Shown: piece after piece, positions 9,606-16,109 of the stretch | Numbering within the stretch: the first letter of the stretch is position 1 | Layout of the letters: each line of letters begins with the position of its first letter | IMG/VR virus record: IMGVR_UViG_3300023223_000123 | Coordinates: 1 to 36,039 of that record | Reading direction: 5' to 3' (one strand) | DNA length: 36,039 nt | From: a virus | Position numbers and translations under genes: made by a program | Notes under the pieces: generated by a model | Told to the model about the DNA's origin: nothing | The model's input: only the letters and a program-made list of their open reading frames with translations | Database searches by the model: none

Positions 9606-10213
9606 GGGTTATTCCTTAATAAACTAACCATTTGCTCTAATTCATCAGCAAACTTGAATATCTTTTCTTCAAGGTCTTTGATGTATTCATCATCGCGCGT
9701 AACACGAATTTTAAAGAACGATGCTTCACCGTCAATGCGAGGATCGAAACTTACAAAGTCGCACCACTCACGTTCACTTATCCACATTTGCCCCTGTACT
9801 TGAGCTTTATGGATAGCCGGCATTTTGCCTGATAGATAGGTTTCGATTTGCGTTGTGGTTTTAGGGCATTTGAACTCAACCAGGCCATCAGTTCCAACTA
9901 ATCCATCTGGACTACATCCAATCTTGTGACCATCTAACCGAATGAATGCCACCTCTTCAACGTCAACGCCATTAACAAGCTCATACATAGCCCTGGCTTG
10001 AGGCTCTGTCTCATTACCCCACTCAATGTACTGGCTAGTGAAACCTTCCTCACGCTGGCCTGTGATGGCTTCGGCGGCTAGTTGATACATATAAGACTTT
10101 CGCGTCTTACCGGCACCGCCAGCCATAGCGTCTTTGAACTTGCTGGCGGTTGTCCAGCCATACCTGAGAGAGTGCCAATCTTCAGTGCCTTGTTCGCCTT
10201 TAACTATCTCCAT
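9602..10213 (-). CDS. YqaJ-family (lambda exonuclease-like) recombination nuclease
   Basis: A 203-residue PD-(D/E)XK nuclease of the YqaJ/phage-type alkaline exonuclease family. Visible family motifs are WGNETEP (about 65-71), CSPDGLV with Asp103, VEFKCP with Glu113 and Lys115, and AQVQGQMW (about 137-144). Asp103, Glu113 and Lys115 are the expected catalytic residues binding metal. Such enzymes resect 5' strands of double-stranded ends for annealing by a partner, here the ERF protein encoded just upstream and overlapping by 14 bases. I chose ATG 10213 because GAGG lies 7 bases upstream; an in-frame GTG at 10225 is less likely. Length is normal for the family. Confidence 0.9.
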   Translation of the reverse strand: MEIVKGEQGTEDWHSLRYGWTTASKFKDAMAGGAGKTRKSYMYQLAAEAITGQREEGFTSQYIEWGNETEPQARAMYELVNGVDVEEVAFIRLDGHKIGCSPDGLVGTDGLVEFKCPKTTTQIETYLSGKMPAIHKAQVQGQMWISEREWCDFVSFDPRIDGEASFFKIRVTRDDEYIKDLEEKIFKFADELEQMVSLLRNNP

Positions 10214-10805
10214 TTGCAGCCTCACAACGCTTCAGCGCTTCATCAAATTTGCTTATTGGTAATGACCCAAGGCCAGCGATATTGTATGCCTTGGCGAGCT
10301 TCTGACCCAAAGGCGTCCACTCTTTATTGTCATTGGTCAGACAATACTGGGCCAGAGTCTTGAATTGATCACTATCAATGGTGTTTTGTTTGTCGAGCTT
10401 TTCTGAGCGGCTTTCCTCATCTTCGCCTGTTTCAATGCCAAACCCTTTAACTAGCATGATTTTAACGGCATAGGTTTGCGCCTTGCCTGGAGCTTTATCG
10501 CCGCCATCCATACCGTGAGCAAAGGCTGAGTGAGTAACCTTTTCTTCTGGCTTATCGATATTAACCAGCGTCATTGCATATTCGCCTTGATAGACTTTCT
10601 GCTTAGTCCCCTCAACGCCAGAGATGCACTCCATTGATTTCTGATTAACCACCATAACGATTCCATGCTTTATTAGCAGGTCGCGAAGCATAGCCATTAC
10701 TTCATCGTATTTAATACCTTTTCCCTGTTGCGCTTGCTTTTTCTGTAAATAGTCGCAATCTGCCATAACAGCATTAATGCGCTGGTAGATATTCAAATCC
10801 GACAT
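10200..10805 (-). CDS. erf: ERF-family single-strand annealing protein
   Basis: A 201-residue protein with the ERF superfamily pattern: an N-terminal helix (IYQRINAVMADCDYL), KYDEVMAMLRDLLIKHGIVM, a beta core, and the signature GDKAPGKAQTYAVKIMLVKGFGIETGED. ERF proteins anneal complementary single strands and circularise phage DNA by recombination between end redundancies, as P22 Erf does. It is paired with the YqaJ exonuclease downstream, the usual two-component recombination system. A circularly permuted genome, as suggested by the contig ends, would need such a system. The C-terminal 45 residues are more variable, as in the family. Confidence 0.92.
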   Translation of the reverse strand: MSDLNIYQRINAVMADCDYLQKKQAQQGKGIKYDEVMAMLRDLLIKHGIVMVVNQKSMECISGVEGTKQKVYQGEYAMTLVNIDKPEEKVTHSAFAHGMDGGDKAPGKAQTYAVKIMLVKGFGIETGEDEESRSEKLDKQNTIDSDQFKTLAQYCLTNDNKEWTPLGQKLAKAYNIAGLGSLPISKFDEALKRCEAANGDS

Positions 10806-11092
10806 GACACAACCCCCTCATTTTTAATAATGTACTTGGCTTCCATATAGCCTTTAAACTCAGCAGTACCGGCCATATAACGATCATAGAATCGCCCGCT
10901 GTCCAGATAGTCACGCTTAGCGGCCATGAAGCCTTCAACTCTACCATAGTTCACGACTACTTCTGGCGTTATTGTCGCCATTGCCATGCCGTCCAGGTCG
11001 TGTCGGCGTTCGTGGCGTTCGCGCTGAAGTCGATTGGCATTGATATCTGTCTGCATCTCTACTTGCTTTATTGTTAATGGCTCGACGTTCAT
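10793..11092 (-). CDS. Hypothetical early protein
   Basis: A 99-residue, charged, Arg/Glu-rich protein with a basic helical N-terminal half (RLQRERHERRHDLD) and an aromatic second half (GRFYDRYMAGTAEFKGYMEAKY). Not recognised. Its stop overlaps the ERF start by 13 bases and its start overlaps the upstream stop, so it is co-translated with the recombination genes. It could be an accessory recombination factor, but nothing in the sequence shows this. Confidence 0.7.
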   Translation of the reverse strand: MNVEPLTIKQVEMQTDINANRLQRERHERRHDLDGMAMATITPEVVVNYGRVEGFMAAKRDYLDSGRFYDRYMAGTAEFKGYMEAKYIIKNEGVVSCRI

Positions 11093-11385
11093 TGATCTCG
11101 CTCCAATAGTTCGTTAATTTCGTTACCTAGAGCATCAATCTTTCTTGTGAACTCAAGAGCTTCGCTCTCCCGAAAAGGATCTGTAGCCATTCTTGAATGC
11201 TCGCCAGACAAAATTTTTAATAGCTTATGGCAATCTATTGCCTTTCCATTTTTGTCATATACCATAAAGCCGCTTCGGTCATAGTGACATTTAAAAACTC
11301 CCCAATAAGCAGCGGAGAACTCTGAAAACACTTTTTCACGTTTTCTATCTGCCCGATTATTGATAATGCTTTGTAAGTCCTTCAT
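11089..11385 (-). CDS. Hypothetical early protein
   Basis: A 98-residue, mostly helical, charged protein with a central FKCHYDRSGFMVYDKNGKAI segment that looks like a beta hairpin. Not recognised. ATGA-type overlaps with both neighbours place it firmly in the leftward operon. No motif suggests enzymatic activity. Confidence 0.7.
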   Translation of the reverse strand: MKDLQSIINNRADRKREKVFSEFSAAYWGVFKCHYDRSGFMVYDKNGKAIDCHKLLKILSGEHSRMATDPFRESEALEFTRKIDALGNEINELLERDQ

Positions 11386-11654
11386 TTATCTACTCCAATA
11401 ACTAGAAGCTGCTGTTTCTTATCCTGTTTGCGATTGATCGCCACTTGCAAGTCGGCAATTTCCTTATCAATAGCGGCAACACCCATTTTAACGACTTCTT
11501 CACGGTCAACGTCTTCAAATTCGACCTCACAGACAAACTTAGCATCGCCTTGCCTGTCCATATATTCGCGCATACTCTCGTCATACATGGAGTAAGTAAC
11601 GCCGCCTTCCTTCCAATCACAGAATTGAGCATATATTAATTGTTTAACTTTCAT
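11382..11654 (-). CDS. Hypothetical early protein
   Basis: A 90-residue acidic protein; the C-terminal half (DKEIADLQVAINRKQDKKQQ) is a likely coiled coil. The frame is open upstream to 11771, but ATG 11654 has AAGGGGAACG just before it and lies 10 bases after the upstream stop, so I take this as the true start. Function unknown. Confidence 0.7.
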   Translation of the reverse strand: MKVKQLIYAQFCDWKEGGVTYSMYDESMREYMDRQGDAKFVCEVEFEDVDREEVVKMGVAAIDKEIADLQVAINRKQDKKQQLLVIGVDK

Positions 11655-11664
11655 TTCGTTCCCC

Positions 11665-11895
11665 TTAGCTACGGTCCAACGGACCCCATTCAATGCGATC
11701 ACCAGCACTGTACATCTTGTCTTTGATTTGTGGGTTTCCGGACAGCATAATAAATGCGTCTTTTGCAACATACCACTCGGTTTGCTCGAAGCGGCTAATA
11801 GTTTCTAGCTCATCAAACCGAACACTGCCCTCACGGATTAGATCACCAAAGCTGCGACCTTCTGAACTGTATTTTGCTGCAATCACTTTTTCCAT
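11665..11895 (-). CDS. First gene of the leftward early operon, hypothetical
   Basis: A 76-residue protein, not recognised. The frame is open to 11958, but the translation before residue Met 11895 crosses the promoter-operator region, and GGGAAG lies 6 bases before this ATG. It contains FDELETISRFEQTEWYVAKD and no helix-turn-helix, so despite sitting where a CI-type repressor would be expected it does not look like one. Confidence 0.65.
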   Translation of the reverse strand: MEKVIAAKYSSEGRSFGDLIREGSVRFDELETISRFEQTEWYVAKDAFIMLSGNPQIKDKMYSAGDRIEWGPLDRS

Positions 11896-11926
11896 TTCGC
11901 TTCCCGTTTTTTGTTGGTATGAGCAA

Positions 11927-12017
11927 ACAATAGCACACCACCGGCACCTTGCAAGCAATTTATGTATATATTTAATATATATTACTTGTTGCGTTAATAT
12001 TAGCCATAAGCTACGAT
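11927..12017. promoter_or_regulatory. Divergent early promoters with AT-rich palindromic operator
   Basis: Leftward: TTGCAA at 11949-11954 and TATTGT (read as ACAATA on the plus strand, 11927-11932), 16 bases apart, would drive the recombination operon. Rightward: TTGCGT 11989-11994 and TACGAT 12012-12017, 17 apart, would drive the Cro-like gene. Between them 11952-11988 is a long AT-rich imperfect palindrome bounded by CAAG and CTTG with a TATATATTTAATATATAT core, the natural place for a Cro-like dimer to bind both promoters. Promoter matches are moderate (4/6 per box); the arrangement is the stronger evidence. Confidence 0.55.
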
Positions 12018-12043
12018 TAACTCAAATTAAAAGGAGAATGAAT

Positions 12044-12241
12044 ATGCACATCGGCAAATGCCTAAAGATCGCAATGGCTGTAAAAGGCAAGAAGGGGCGA
12101 GAGGTTTCTCATGCGATGGGGATTGCACCCACTTACCTATCACAGCGAATTCAATTACCTACATGCTCGACGGATTTTCAGGATAGATTTTGCAAGGTGT
12201 TAGGCATAACTAGTTCAGAACTGGCGGCGATGGGGGAGTGA
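12044..12241 (+). CDS. Cro-like helix-turn-helix regulator
   Basis: A 65-residue protein with a single cro/C1-type HTH: GREVSHAMGIAPTYLSQRIQ (about residues 18-37) forms the two helices of the turn, and the end (CKVLGITSSELAAMGE) is the usual last helix. AAGGAG at 12031-12036 fits ATG 12044 (7 bases) better than ATG 12038 (1 base). It is the first rightward gene next to a palindromic operator, the position of lambda cro, so it probably represses one or both divergent early promoters. No opposing CI-type repressor was found. Confidence 0.75.
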   Translation: MHIGKCLKIAMAVKGKKGREVSHAMGIAPTYLSQRIQLPTCSTDFQDRFCKVLGITSSELAAMGE

Positions 12242-12242
12242 A

Positions 12243-12401
12243 ATGAGATATTTGGTTTTTTTAACCATATTTTTAATGGGCTTTGTCGTATGTGCGAATC
12301 TTAGCATGCTGATTGAGACAAACGATCTTTATGATGCTCAATGGTGGAAAGTTTGGGCATTTAGTGCGATGGCTTCTGTTGTGGCCTTCGTTAACGCATA
12401 A
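12243..12401 (+). CDS. Small two-helix membrane protein
   Basis: A 52-residue protein with an N-terminal hydrophobic helix (YLVFLTIFLMGFVVCA) and a second one near the C-terminus (WAFSAMASVVAFVNA). The ATG lies one base after the Cro-like stop, and the G-rich end of that gene (GGGGGAG) serves as ribosome site. Small envelope proteins early in phage operons often act in exclusion or host takeover; here the role is unknown. Confidence 0.6.
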   Translation: MRYLVFLTIFLMGFVVCANLSMLIETNDLYDAQWWKVWAFSAMASVVAFVNA

Positions 12402-12405
12402 CACC

Positions 12406-12516
12406 ATGACCTACCTATATTGGATAGCAGCCACATCAACCGCTTGCTACTTCTTGATGTTTTATCTTTTTACTATTGATGTGAACAACGATGAAATCTA
12501 CTTTACAGAGACTTAA
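12406..12516 (+). CDS. Tiny single-helix membrane protein
   Basis: A 36-residue protein with one membrane helix (LYWIAATSTACYFLMFYLF) and a short acidic tail. No clear ribosome site; the start lies 4 bases after the previous stop and the end overlaps the next gene by 26 bases, so translation would depend on coupling. Could be a non-coding overlap, hence modest confidence. Confidence 0.45.
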   Translation: MTYLYWIAATSTACYFLMFYLFTIDVNNDEIYFTET

Positions 12517-12907
12517 CATTCCCGGCTACGACTTCGCTATGTATGCGGCGGTCGATGTAGAAAGCCTTGGTGACAATGATTTCGTTATTGTTGAGTGGAG
12601 CGAGAAGGGCCGCACAATGAGCCAGAACGCCACTTTCCATTGGTGGGTGAATCATGCGGCCAAATTCTTTAAGCTTGATCCAGAGGCAATGAAAGCAGTA
12701 TTCAAGCATATGTTTCTTGGTTATGAGGATGTTGTTGTGTCTGACAAGCTAACTATACCCGGCCAGCTCAAACATACCAGCGACCAGGGAAAGCCAGAGA
12801 TGCACTATTTTATGTCTCAGGTTGACGCATGGTGTGCTGACAAGGGCTGTTTATTGCCCCATCCTGCTGATAGTGAATATCAGAAATACAAGGAAGCTAA
12901 CCAATGA
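12491..12907 (+). CDS. ninB: NinB-like recombination protein
   Basis: A 138-residue protein with the layout of lambda NinB (Orf-type single-strand DNA-binding recombination mediator): RTMSQNATFHWWVNHAA (Arg-x-x-x-Gln-Asn then Trp), an EAMKAVFKHMFLGYED helix, a TIPGQLKHTS strand, and a conserved end (MSQVDAWCADKGCLLPHP). These proteins help load RecA or annealing proteins on SSB-coated DNA. Its rightward operon position together with other nucleases matches the lambda nin region. Family call is by motif spacing and is good but not certain. Confidence 0.75.
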   Translation: MKSTLQRLNIPGYDFAMYAAVDVESLGDNDFVIVEWSEKGRTMSQNATFHWWVNHAAKFFKLDPEAMKAVFKHMFLGYEDVVVSDKLTIPGQLKHTSDQGKPEMHYFMSQVDAWCADKGCLLPHPADSEYQKYKEANQ

Positions 12908-13125
12908 AAACTTTAATTTGTGAACTATTCCACGGACTTCATCACAAAGTCCTATTCCACAAAGATCGCGCAATAAAATACCAATGCACGAAATGTTGTA
13001 GAGCCTGGGATGAGGACGACATTGAAGAAGATGAATATGACTCATCTGACCTGTGGAAGAATGTTCTTTCTATTTGTATTATTTTGGTATTGTTTGCTAT
13101 GGCGGCGGATGAGTGGTGGCTGTGA
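12904..13125 (+). CDS. Small zinc-binding, acidic, membrane-anchored protein (DUF1660-like)
   Basis: A 73-residue protein. The N-terminus MKTLICELFHGLHH followed by YQCTKCCRAW gives a Cys/His set that could bind zinc, resembling prophage DUF1660 proteins. An acidic linker (DEDDIEEDEYD) then leads to a C-terminal membrane helix (VLSICIILVLFAMAADEWW). The tail anchor would put the zinc module in the cytoplasm. ATGA overlap with the NinB-like gene. Function unknown. Confidence 0.6.
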   Translation: MKTLICELFHGLHHKVLFHKDRAIKYQCTKCCRAWDEDDIEEDEYDSSDLWKNVLSICIILVLFAMAADEWWL

Positions 13126-13319
13126 TGATCAAGGTAGATGCTAGAGTCATCAACTGTAAGTCGCCCATAAACGGCAGAATAGTGCAGATAATCTTTGACT
13201 TCCACAGCTGTATGTTCACAGCGGCAGAGGCTGTTATAAAATGGCACGACTGCTCAATATCAACAATCAAAGCTGATCGGTTAGTTGATCGTGTAGAATT
13301 TTTGGAGTTAGTACCATGA
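13125..13319 (+). CDS. Hypothetical small protein
   Basis: A 64-residue protein with no recognised domain. I prefer ATG 13125, which overlaps the previous TGA (TGATG), over an in-frame GTG at 13113. Its stop overlaps the start of the Ref-like gene. Sequence suggests a small alpha/beta fold. Confidence 0.6.
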   Translation: MIKVDARVINCKSPINGRIVQIIFDFHSCMFTAAEAVIKWHDCSISTIKADRLVDRVEFLELVP

Positions 13320-13630
13320 AAGGTAGAAATCCCAACAAAGAAGAACGCGAGTGGATGACGAAAGTGACGGCTTTAGGCTGTTGCGTCTGTCGTAAGCACT
13401 ACGATCAGGATAGCCCTGCCGAGATTCACCACACAACAGGAAAAACGATTCCAGGCGCTCACCTCCATGTTTTGGGCTTATGTCCTAGGCATCACCGTTT
13501 AGCTTGCTGTAATGGCACTTGGGCTACTCGTCACGGCCCGGGCAGAAATGCTGGAAAGTTTCTATTTGAGCAGGCCTATGGTACTGAGCAAGAATTATTG
13601 GATTATGTAGTGGAGTTGATTAATGAGTAA
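13316..13630 (+). CDS. Ref-like RecA-dependent HNH-type nuclease
   Basis: A 104-residue protein with the pattern of the P1 Ref family: GCCVCRK (Cys22, Cys23, Cys25), EIHHTTG (His38, His39), LCPRHHRLAC (Cys56, His59, His60) and a terminal LFEQAYGTEQELLDYV helix. Ref binds zinc and cuts DNA within RecA-formed displacement loops, stimulating recombination. It lies between a NinB-like protein and a PD-(D/E)XK nuclease, a consistent recombination and repair cluster. It corresponds to the globular core of P1 Ref without its long N-terminal extension. Confidence 0.75.
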   Translation: MKGRNPNKEEREWMTKVTALGCCVCRKHYDQDSPAEIHHTTGKTIPGAHLHVLGLCPRHHRLACCNGTWATRHGPGRNAGKFLFEQAYGTEQELLDYVVELINE

Positions 13631-13907
13631 ATATAGGCGAGCTGCCCGGGTGGATGACAATCAGAAGGATATTGTTGATGAATTGCGGGCTATTCCTGGC
13701 GTAAATGTTGAGCTAGGACACGATGACATCCTTGTCGGCTATCAAGGGCGCACGTACTGGTACGAAATAAAGAATGGCAAGCCAACCCCTAGCAAGATAA
13801 AACCGGACCAATACAGGCTGTTAGAGAGCTTCACGGGGCATTATAAAATAGTCTGGACTACGGAAATGATACTTGATGATATTGGATTGATTAATATACC
13901 TAAGTAG
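13623..13907 (+). CDS. PD-(D/E)XK nuclease (VRR-NUC / resolvase-like)
   Basis: A 94-residue protein with HDDILVGY (Asp34/Asp35) followed by YWYEIKNG (Glu48, Lys50) and a later Gln in KPDQYRLL, the spacing of small PD-(D/E)XK phage nucleases of the VRR-NUC or resolvase type. Likely substrate is branched DNA or recombination intermediates. It is the last gene of the rightward early operon; a terminator follows 165 bases later. Confidence 0.75.
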   Translation: MSKYRRAARVDDNQKDIVDELRAIPGVNVELGHDDILVGYQGRTYWYEIKNGKPTPSKIKPDQYRLLESFTGHYKIVWTTEMILDDIGLINIPK

Positions 13908-14071
13908 TTATACTGATAGCGTGTAGGAAAGATCGACCCGACTGTAGTACCCTGTTCAATTATTATAGGAGGTGAGGGCTTAGGCCCGTATCTACTGGTG
14001 TAGTGCCAGTGTTCCTTGTTAAGACTTGTAAGTGTGTATGTTTCCCCTAAGGTCAATATAATGGCCTCCTT
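13908..14071 (+). other. Structured untranslated segment before the early terminator
   Basis: No credible gene lies here. The plus strand has hairpins GGGC-TTAG-GCCC and ACTGG/CCAGT enclosed by AGGAGG/CCTCCT, just before the terminator at 14072. It could be the 3' untranslated region of the early mRNA or a small RNA processed from it. The element AAGATCGACCC at 13929-13939 recurs on the opposite strand at 15532-15542, in another folded leader. No promoter of its own was identified. Confidence 0.35.
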
Positions 14072-14096
14072 ACCGGCGCACTTAGCCGGTTTTTTT
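14072..14096 (+). terminator. Intrinsic terminator of the rightward early operon
   Basis: ACCGGC (14072-14077), a 7-base loop, GCCGGT (14085-14090) and a run of Ts to 14096. It ends transcription of the Cro-like to PD-(D/E)XK operon. Between it and the convergent gene ending at 14264 (about 170 bases) I see nothing else. Confidence 0.9.
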
Positions 14097-14263
14097 ACAT
14101 CTACGCTCTATCATTTTAAACGCCATTGCCTTCTGATACTGCGTTATAGGCCCGCATAAATTCCCGGTAATCCAAAGAAAAGCAATGTCGCTATGGTAAA
14201 GCGCTCGGTTTAAGCTCAACATAATCTTCACCTATTAGTTTATAACGTGTATACCGGCGGTTG

Positions 14264-14548
14264 TTATTCGTATAGTTTTGGCACATTAGATACAGGTCTA
14301 AGCCGTTTGTCTGCTTGGAGTCTCGCTTTTCTCGCTGCGGCCCACCATACCCAATGCCTGAATACAAACCCAAAAGCATTAGTACCATCGACATCAACGA
14401 ACCATGCGCCATTAGAAACCCATAACCCTCTACCCTCTCTATGGGCAGTGCAGCAACGGCCAACTAAGCGATTATAATGAAATTCCCATTCACCATTCTT
14501 GAGCTGCTGAATAACTATTTGCGCATTCTTAAATTTACTTACTCTCAT
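14264..14548 (-). CDS. Hypothetical accessory protein
   Basis: A 94-residue, Trp- and Arg-rich protein (GRGLWVSNGAWFVDVDG, FRHWVWWAAARKARL), not recognised. GGAGAGG lies 3 bases before the ATG. Another frame (14191-14463) overlaps most of it but has no good ribosome site, so I chose this one. It is the last gene of a leftward group with the two following genes. Confidence 0.55.
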   Translation of the reverse strand: MRVSKFKNAQIVIQQLKNGEWEFHYNRLVGRCCTAHREGRGLWVSNGAWFVDVDGTNAFGFVFRHWVWWAAARKARLQADKRLRPVSNVPKLYE

Positions 14549-14578
14549 AATCCTCTCCAGTTAATAGCTATATGGTTG

Positions 14579-14797
14579 TTAAGGCGTAGATAGAATTGTT
14601 TCTATCTCGGACTCCAGCGTATCCCCGCTAGATTCGTCTGGAATATCATCGACAATGAGTACTGTATCGCCATCCTGAAATTGATAATCCGGATAGCCTT
14701 CGTCACTAAGATGAGATTCAATCGAACTCTTTTGTGAGTCGGTTAGTTCAAGACCGCTAATGTACAGGTAATATTCTTCTACTTGATGTACTGGCAT
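14579..14797 (-). CDS. Small acidic hypothetical protein
   Basis: A 72-residue, strongly acidic protein (DDIPDESSGDTLESEIE at the C-terminus) with no Cys and no membrane segment. GAGAGAG precedes the ATG. Small acidic phage proteins often bind and inhibit host DNA-binding proteins, but nothing here identifies a target. Confidence 0.6.
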   Translation of the reverse strand: MPVHQVEEYYLYISGLELTDSQKSSIESHLSDEGYPDYQFQDGDTVLIVDDIPDESSGDTLESEIETILSTP

Positions 14798-14834
14798 GAT
14801 CTCTCTCCTGCTGTATGGTGTTAAACAAGGGCCG

Positions 14835-15470
14835 TTAAGCCCCTGCGTGGCTAGACTTCAATATCTCAATAAGTTTCAATGCTTGACGCTTCCTTGATTG
14901 TTGGCGATCATCAGCATAAGCAGCAGCATAAGCAGCAGCATCAGCAGCATAAGCAGCAGCATAAGCAGCAGCATAAGCAGCAGCATCAGCAGCAGCTTGT
15001 CTAGCCTCTACCCATTCTTTTTTATCTATTTCTTCGCCGGTTATTTTTCTTTGGTATAAATCAATAACGGCTTGAATGGCAAGAACCCCATCATCTTTAG
15101 CGTATTGCTTAACACCTTCAAGCAGATAAACCATGAACTTATCTACTACGCCGGACAGGTCAACGCCTACCGGAATCGCCTCAGAGAACGCGATAGGCCA
15201 CCACTTTGAATCTTCTACGGAAAGACCTTCAAATATTCCGTCTTCAATTCTCGCTAGTGATCTTGGTATGCCAAATAAGCGCTCATACTCTTTGTGGTCG
15301 CTGGTATTGCCGCCGAAGTCGTGGATAGAGCAACCTACAGCGCATCCTTTCCCGTCATTCCAGTACGAGCCTTGGATAAACTGATCAAGTTCTTTGTGTT
15401 GTTGAAGGTTAGCCACGAGCTGGCCTTTCAGCTCGGGGTTGTTGTGAAATGAAACCATTGAATTATTCAT
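14835..15470 (-). CDS. Phage protein with low-complexity Ala/Tyr tail
   Basis: A 211-residue protein. Residues 1 to about 150 are globular with conserved-looking motifs (GKGCAVGCSIHDFGG, EYERLFGIPRSLARIEDGIF), seen in a family of uncharacterised phage proteins. Residues about 158-189 are units of the type AAAYA and AAADAAAYA, which would form a regular Ala helix with Tyr at fixed intervals, followed by a basic end (RQQSRKRQALKLIEIL). The corresponding DNA is a microsatellite-like repeat likely to vary in unit number. A folded leader precedes the gene. Function unknown. Confidence 0.75.
   Translation of the reverse strand: MNNSMVSFHNNPELKGQLVANLQQHKELDQFIQGSYWNDGKGCAVGCSIHDFGGNTSDHKEYERLFGIPRSLARIEDGIFEGLSVEDSKWWPIAFSEAIPVGVDLSGVVDKFMVYLLEGVKQYAKDDGVLAIQAVIDLYQRKITGEEIDKKEWVEARQAAADAAAYAAAYAAAYAADAAAYAAAYADDRQQSRKRQALKLIEILKSSHAGA
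14910..14998. repeat. Microsatellite-like repeat encoding Ala/Tyr tail
   Basis: About 90 bases of the unit GCAGCAGCATAA and its shortened variants, coding on the minus strand for Ala-Ala-Ala-Tyr-Ala-type units. The near-identical DNA units suggest replication slippage, so copy number may differ between isolates while keeping the frame, because the units are multiples of three. Confidence 0.85.
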
Positions 15471-15505
15471 AATCTTATCCTAATTAAACCAACCTCTTAG
15501 AAAGA

Positions 15506-15600
15506 CGGCCTCCGGTGATATTTACCGGGTTGGGTCGATCTTGGTAGATCGGAACGGCTCGGAGGCCGACTATCTAAAGGGACGGTTTAAGTCCCAACCT
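15506..15600 (-). promoter_or_regulatory. Folded 5' leader upstream of the Ala/Tyr-tail gene
   Basis: CGGCCTCC (15506-15513) pairs with GGAGGCCG (15561-15568). Inside are GGTGA/TTACC (15514-15526) and a perfect CGATCT-TGGT-AGATCG hairpin (15536-15551), giving a three-way junction. A second hairpin, GGGAC/GTCCC, lies at 15580-15594. The whole lies between a leftward promoter-like pair (15630-15658) and the gene start at 15470, so it would be its mRNA leader. No T-run follows on either strand, so it is not a simple terminator. It might bind a regulator or ribosomal factor. Confidence 0.5.
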
Positions 15601-15629
15601 TTTGTGCGTACATCACTACGCTGTTAATT

Positions 15630-15658
15630 AACATAGACGATACTATGCGCTAATGCAA
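15630..15658 (-). promoter_or_regulatory. Promoter-like sequence for the leftward accessory genes
   Basis: On the minus strand TTGCAT (15653-15658) and TATGTT (15630-15635) are separated by 17 bases. The match is moderate, but the position, just upstream of a folded leader and back to back with a rightward promoter, supports it. Confidence 0.4.
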
Positions 15659-15670
15659 GTGGATTTATCC

Positions 15671-15699
15671 TTGACGAGCAATAAATAATCAACAATACT
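15671..15699 (+). promoter_or_regulatory. Promoter-like sequence for the exported-protein gene
   Basis: TTGACG (15671-15676), 17 bases, AATACT (15694-15699), about 50 bases before the gene at 15749. The -35 is strong (5/6) and the -10 moderate (4/6). Confidence 0.5.
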
Positions 15700-15748
15700 G
15701 AAAGCGCTTAATGATCATTAATCACAATCAGGAGAAAGGAGATGTTGA

Positions 15749-16048
15749 ATGTATAAACTTATTTTATCATTTATCGTTATGATGGCCTTTACGCTATCCG
15801 GCTATGCTGTTGCCGATCCATACAGCCCCGTACAGGGTGAAGTACCATATGAGAATGCTATTCAACCGGCTACTGCAATTGTCATTGATATGGGCGTACT
15901 GCGTCCCGATAACGATGGGCGAACATTACAGTCACCGGAAGCGGTTACTTTATTGTCAATTGAATCAGATGCTTCTGCCGTTGTGCATTCCGCCGACATC
16001 AAAGGGATGGCAAAGCCGGAGGTTGGTTGGCGAGTTAAAACCGTCTAA
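15749..16048 (+). CDS. Small exported protein with signal peptide
   Basis: A 99-residue protein with a classical signal peptide (MYKLILSFIVMMAFTLSGYAVA, cleavage likely before DPYS) and a mature part of about 77 residues without Cys or membrane helices, so probably periplasmic. AAAGGAG precedes the ATG. It has its own promoter-like sequence and terminator, forming an isolated one-gene unit as is common for lysogenic-conversion or exclusion genes. No family recognised. Confidence 0.75.
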   Translation: MYKLILSFIVMMAFTLSGYAVADPYSPVQGEVPYENAIQPATAIVIDMGVLRPDNDGRTLQSPEAVTLLSIESDASAVVHSADIKGMAKPEVGWRVKTV

Positions 16049-16064
16049 TACAATACCCTGGTTT

Positions 16065-16094
16065 AAAAACCCTGTCCTAGTGATGGGGTTTTTT
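16065..16094 (+). terminator. Intrinsic terminator after the exported-protein gene
   Basis: AAAAACCC (16065-16072) pairs with GGGTTTTT (16086-16093) around a 13-base loop, with a T-run on the plus strand; by symmetry it could also work leftward. It ends the one-gene unit at 15749. Confidence 0.75.
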
Positions 16095-16109
16095 ATGTAT
16101 AATAAAACC

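Noticed and set aside
11665-11895. CI-type repressor opposite the Cro-like gene
   Set aside because: No helix-turn-helix and no peptidase domain; only the position would suggest it.
11693-12043. N-terminal extension of the Cro-like protein
   Set aside because: It would run antisense through two early genes and across the promoter-operator; AAGGAG and normal Cro length support ATG 12044.
14191-14463. 90-residue minus-strand reading frame
   Set aside because: Overlaps 14264-14548 in another frame and has no ribosome site; the other frame has GGAGAGG before its ATG.
14910-14998. CRISPR array
   Set aside because: Units of 12 bases follow each other without spacers and are part of a reading frame.
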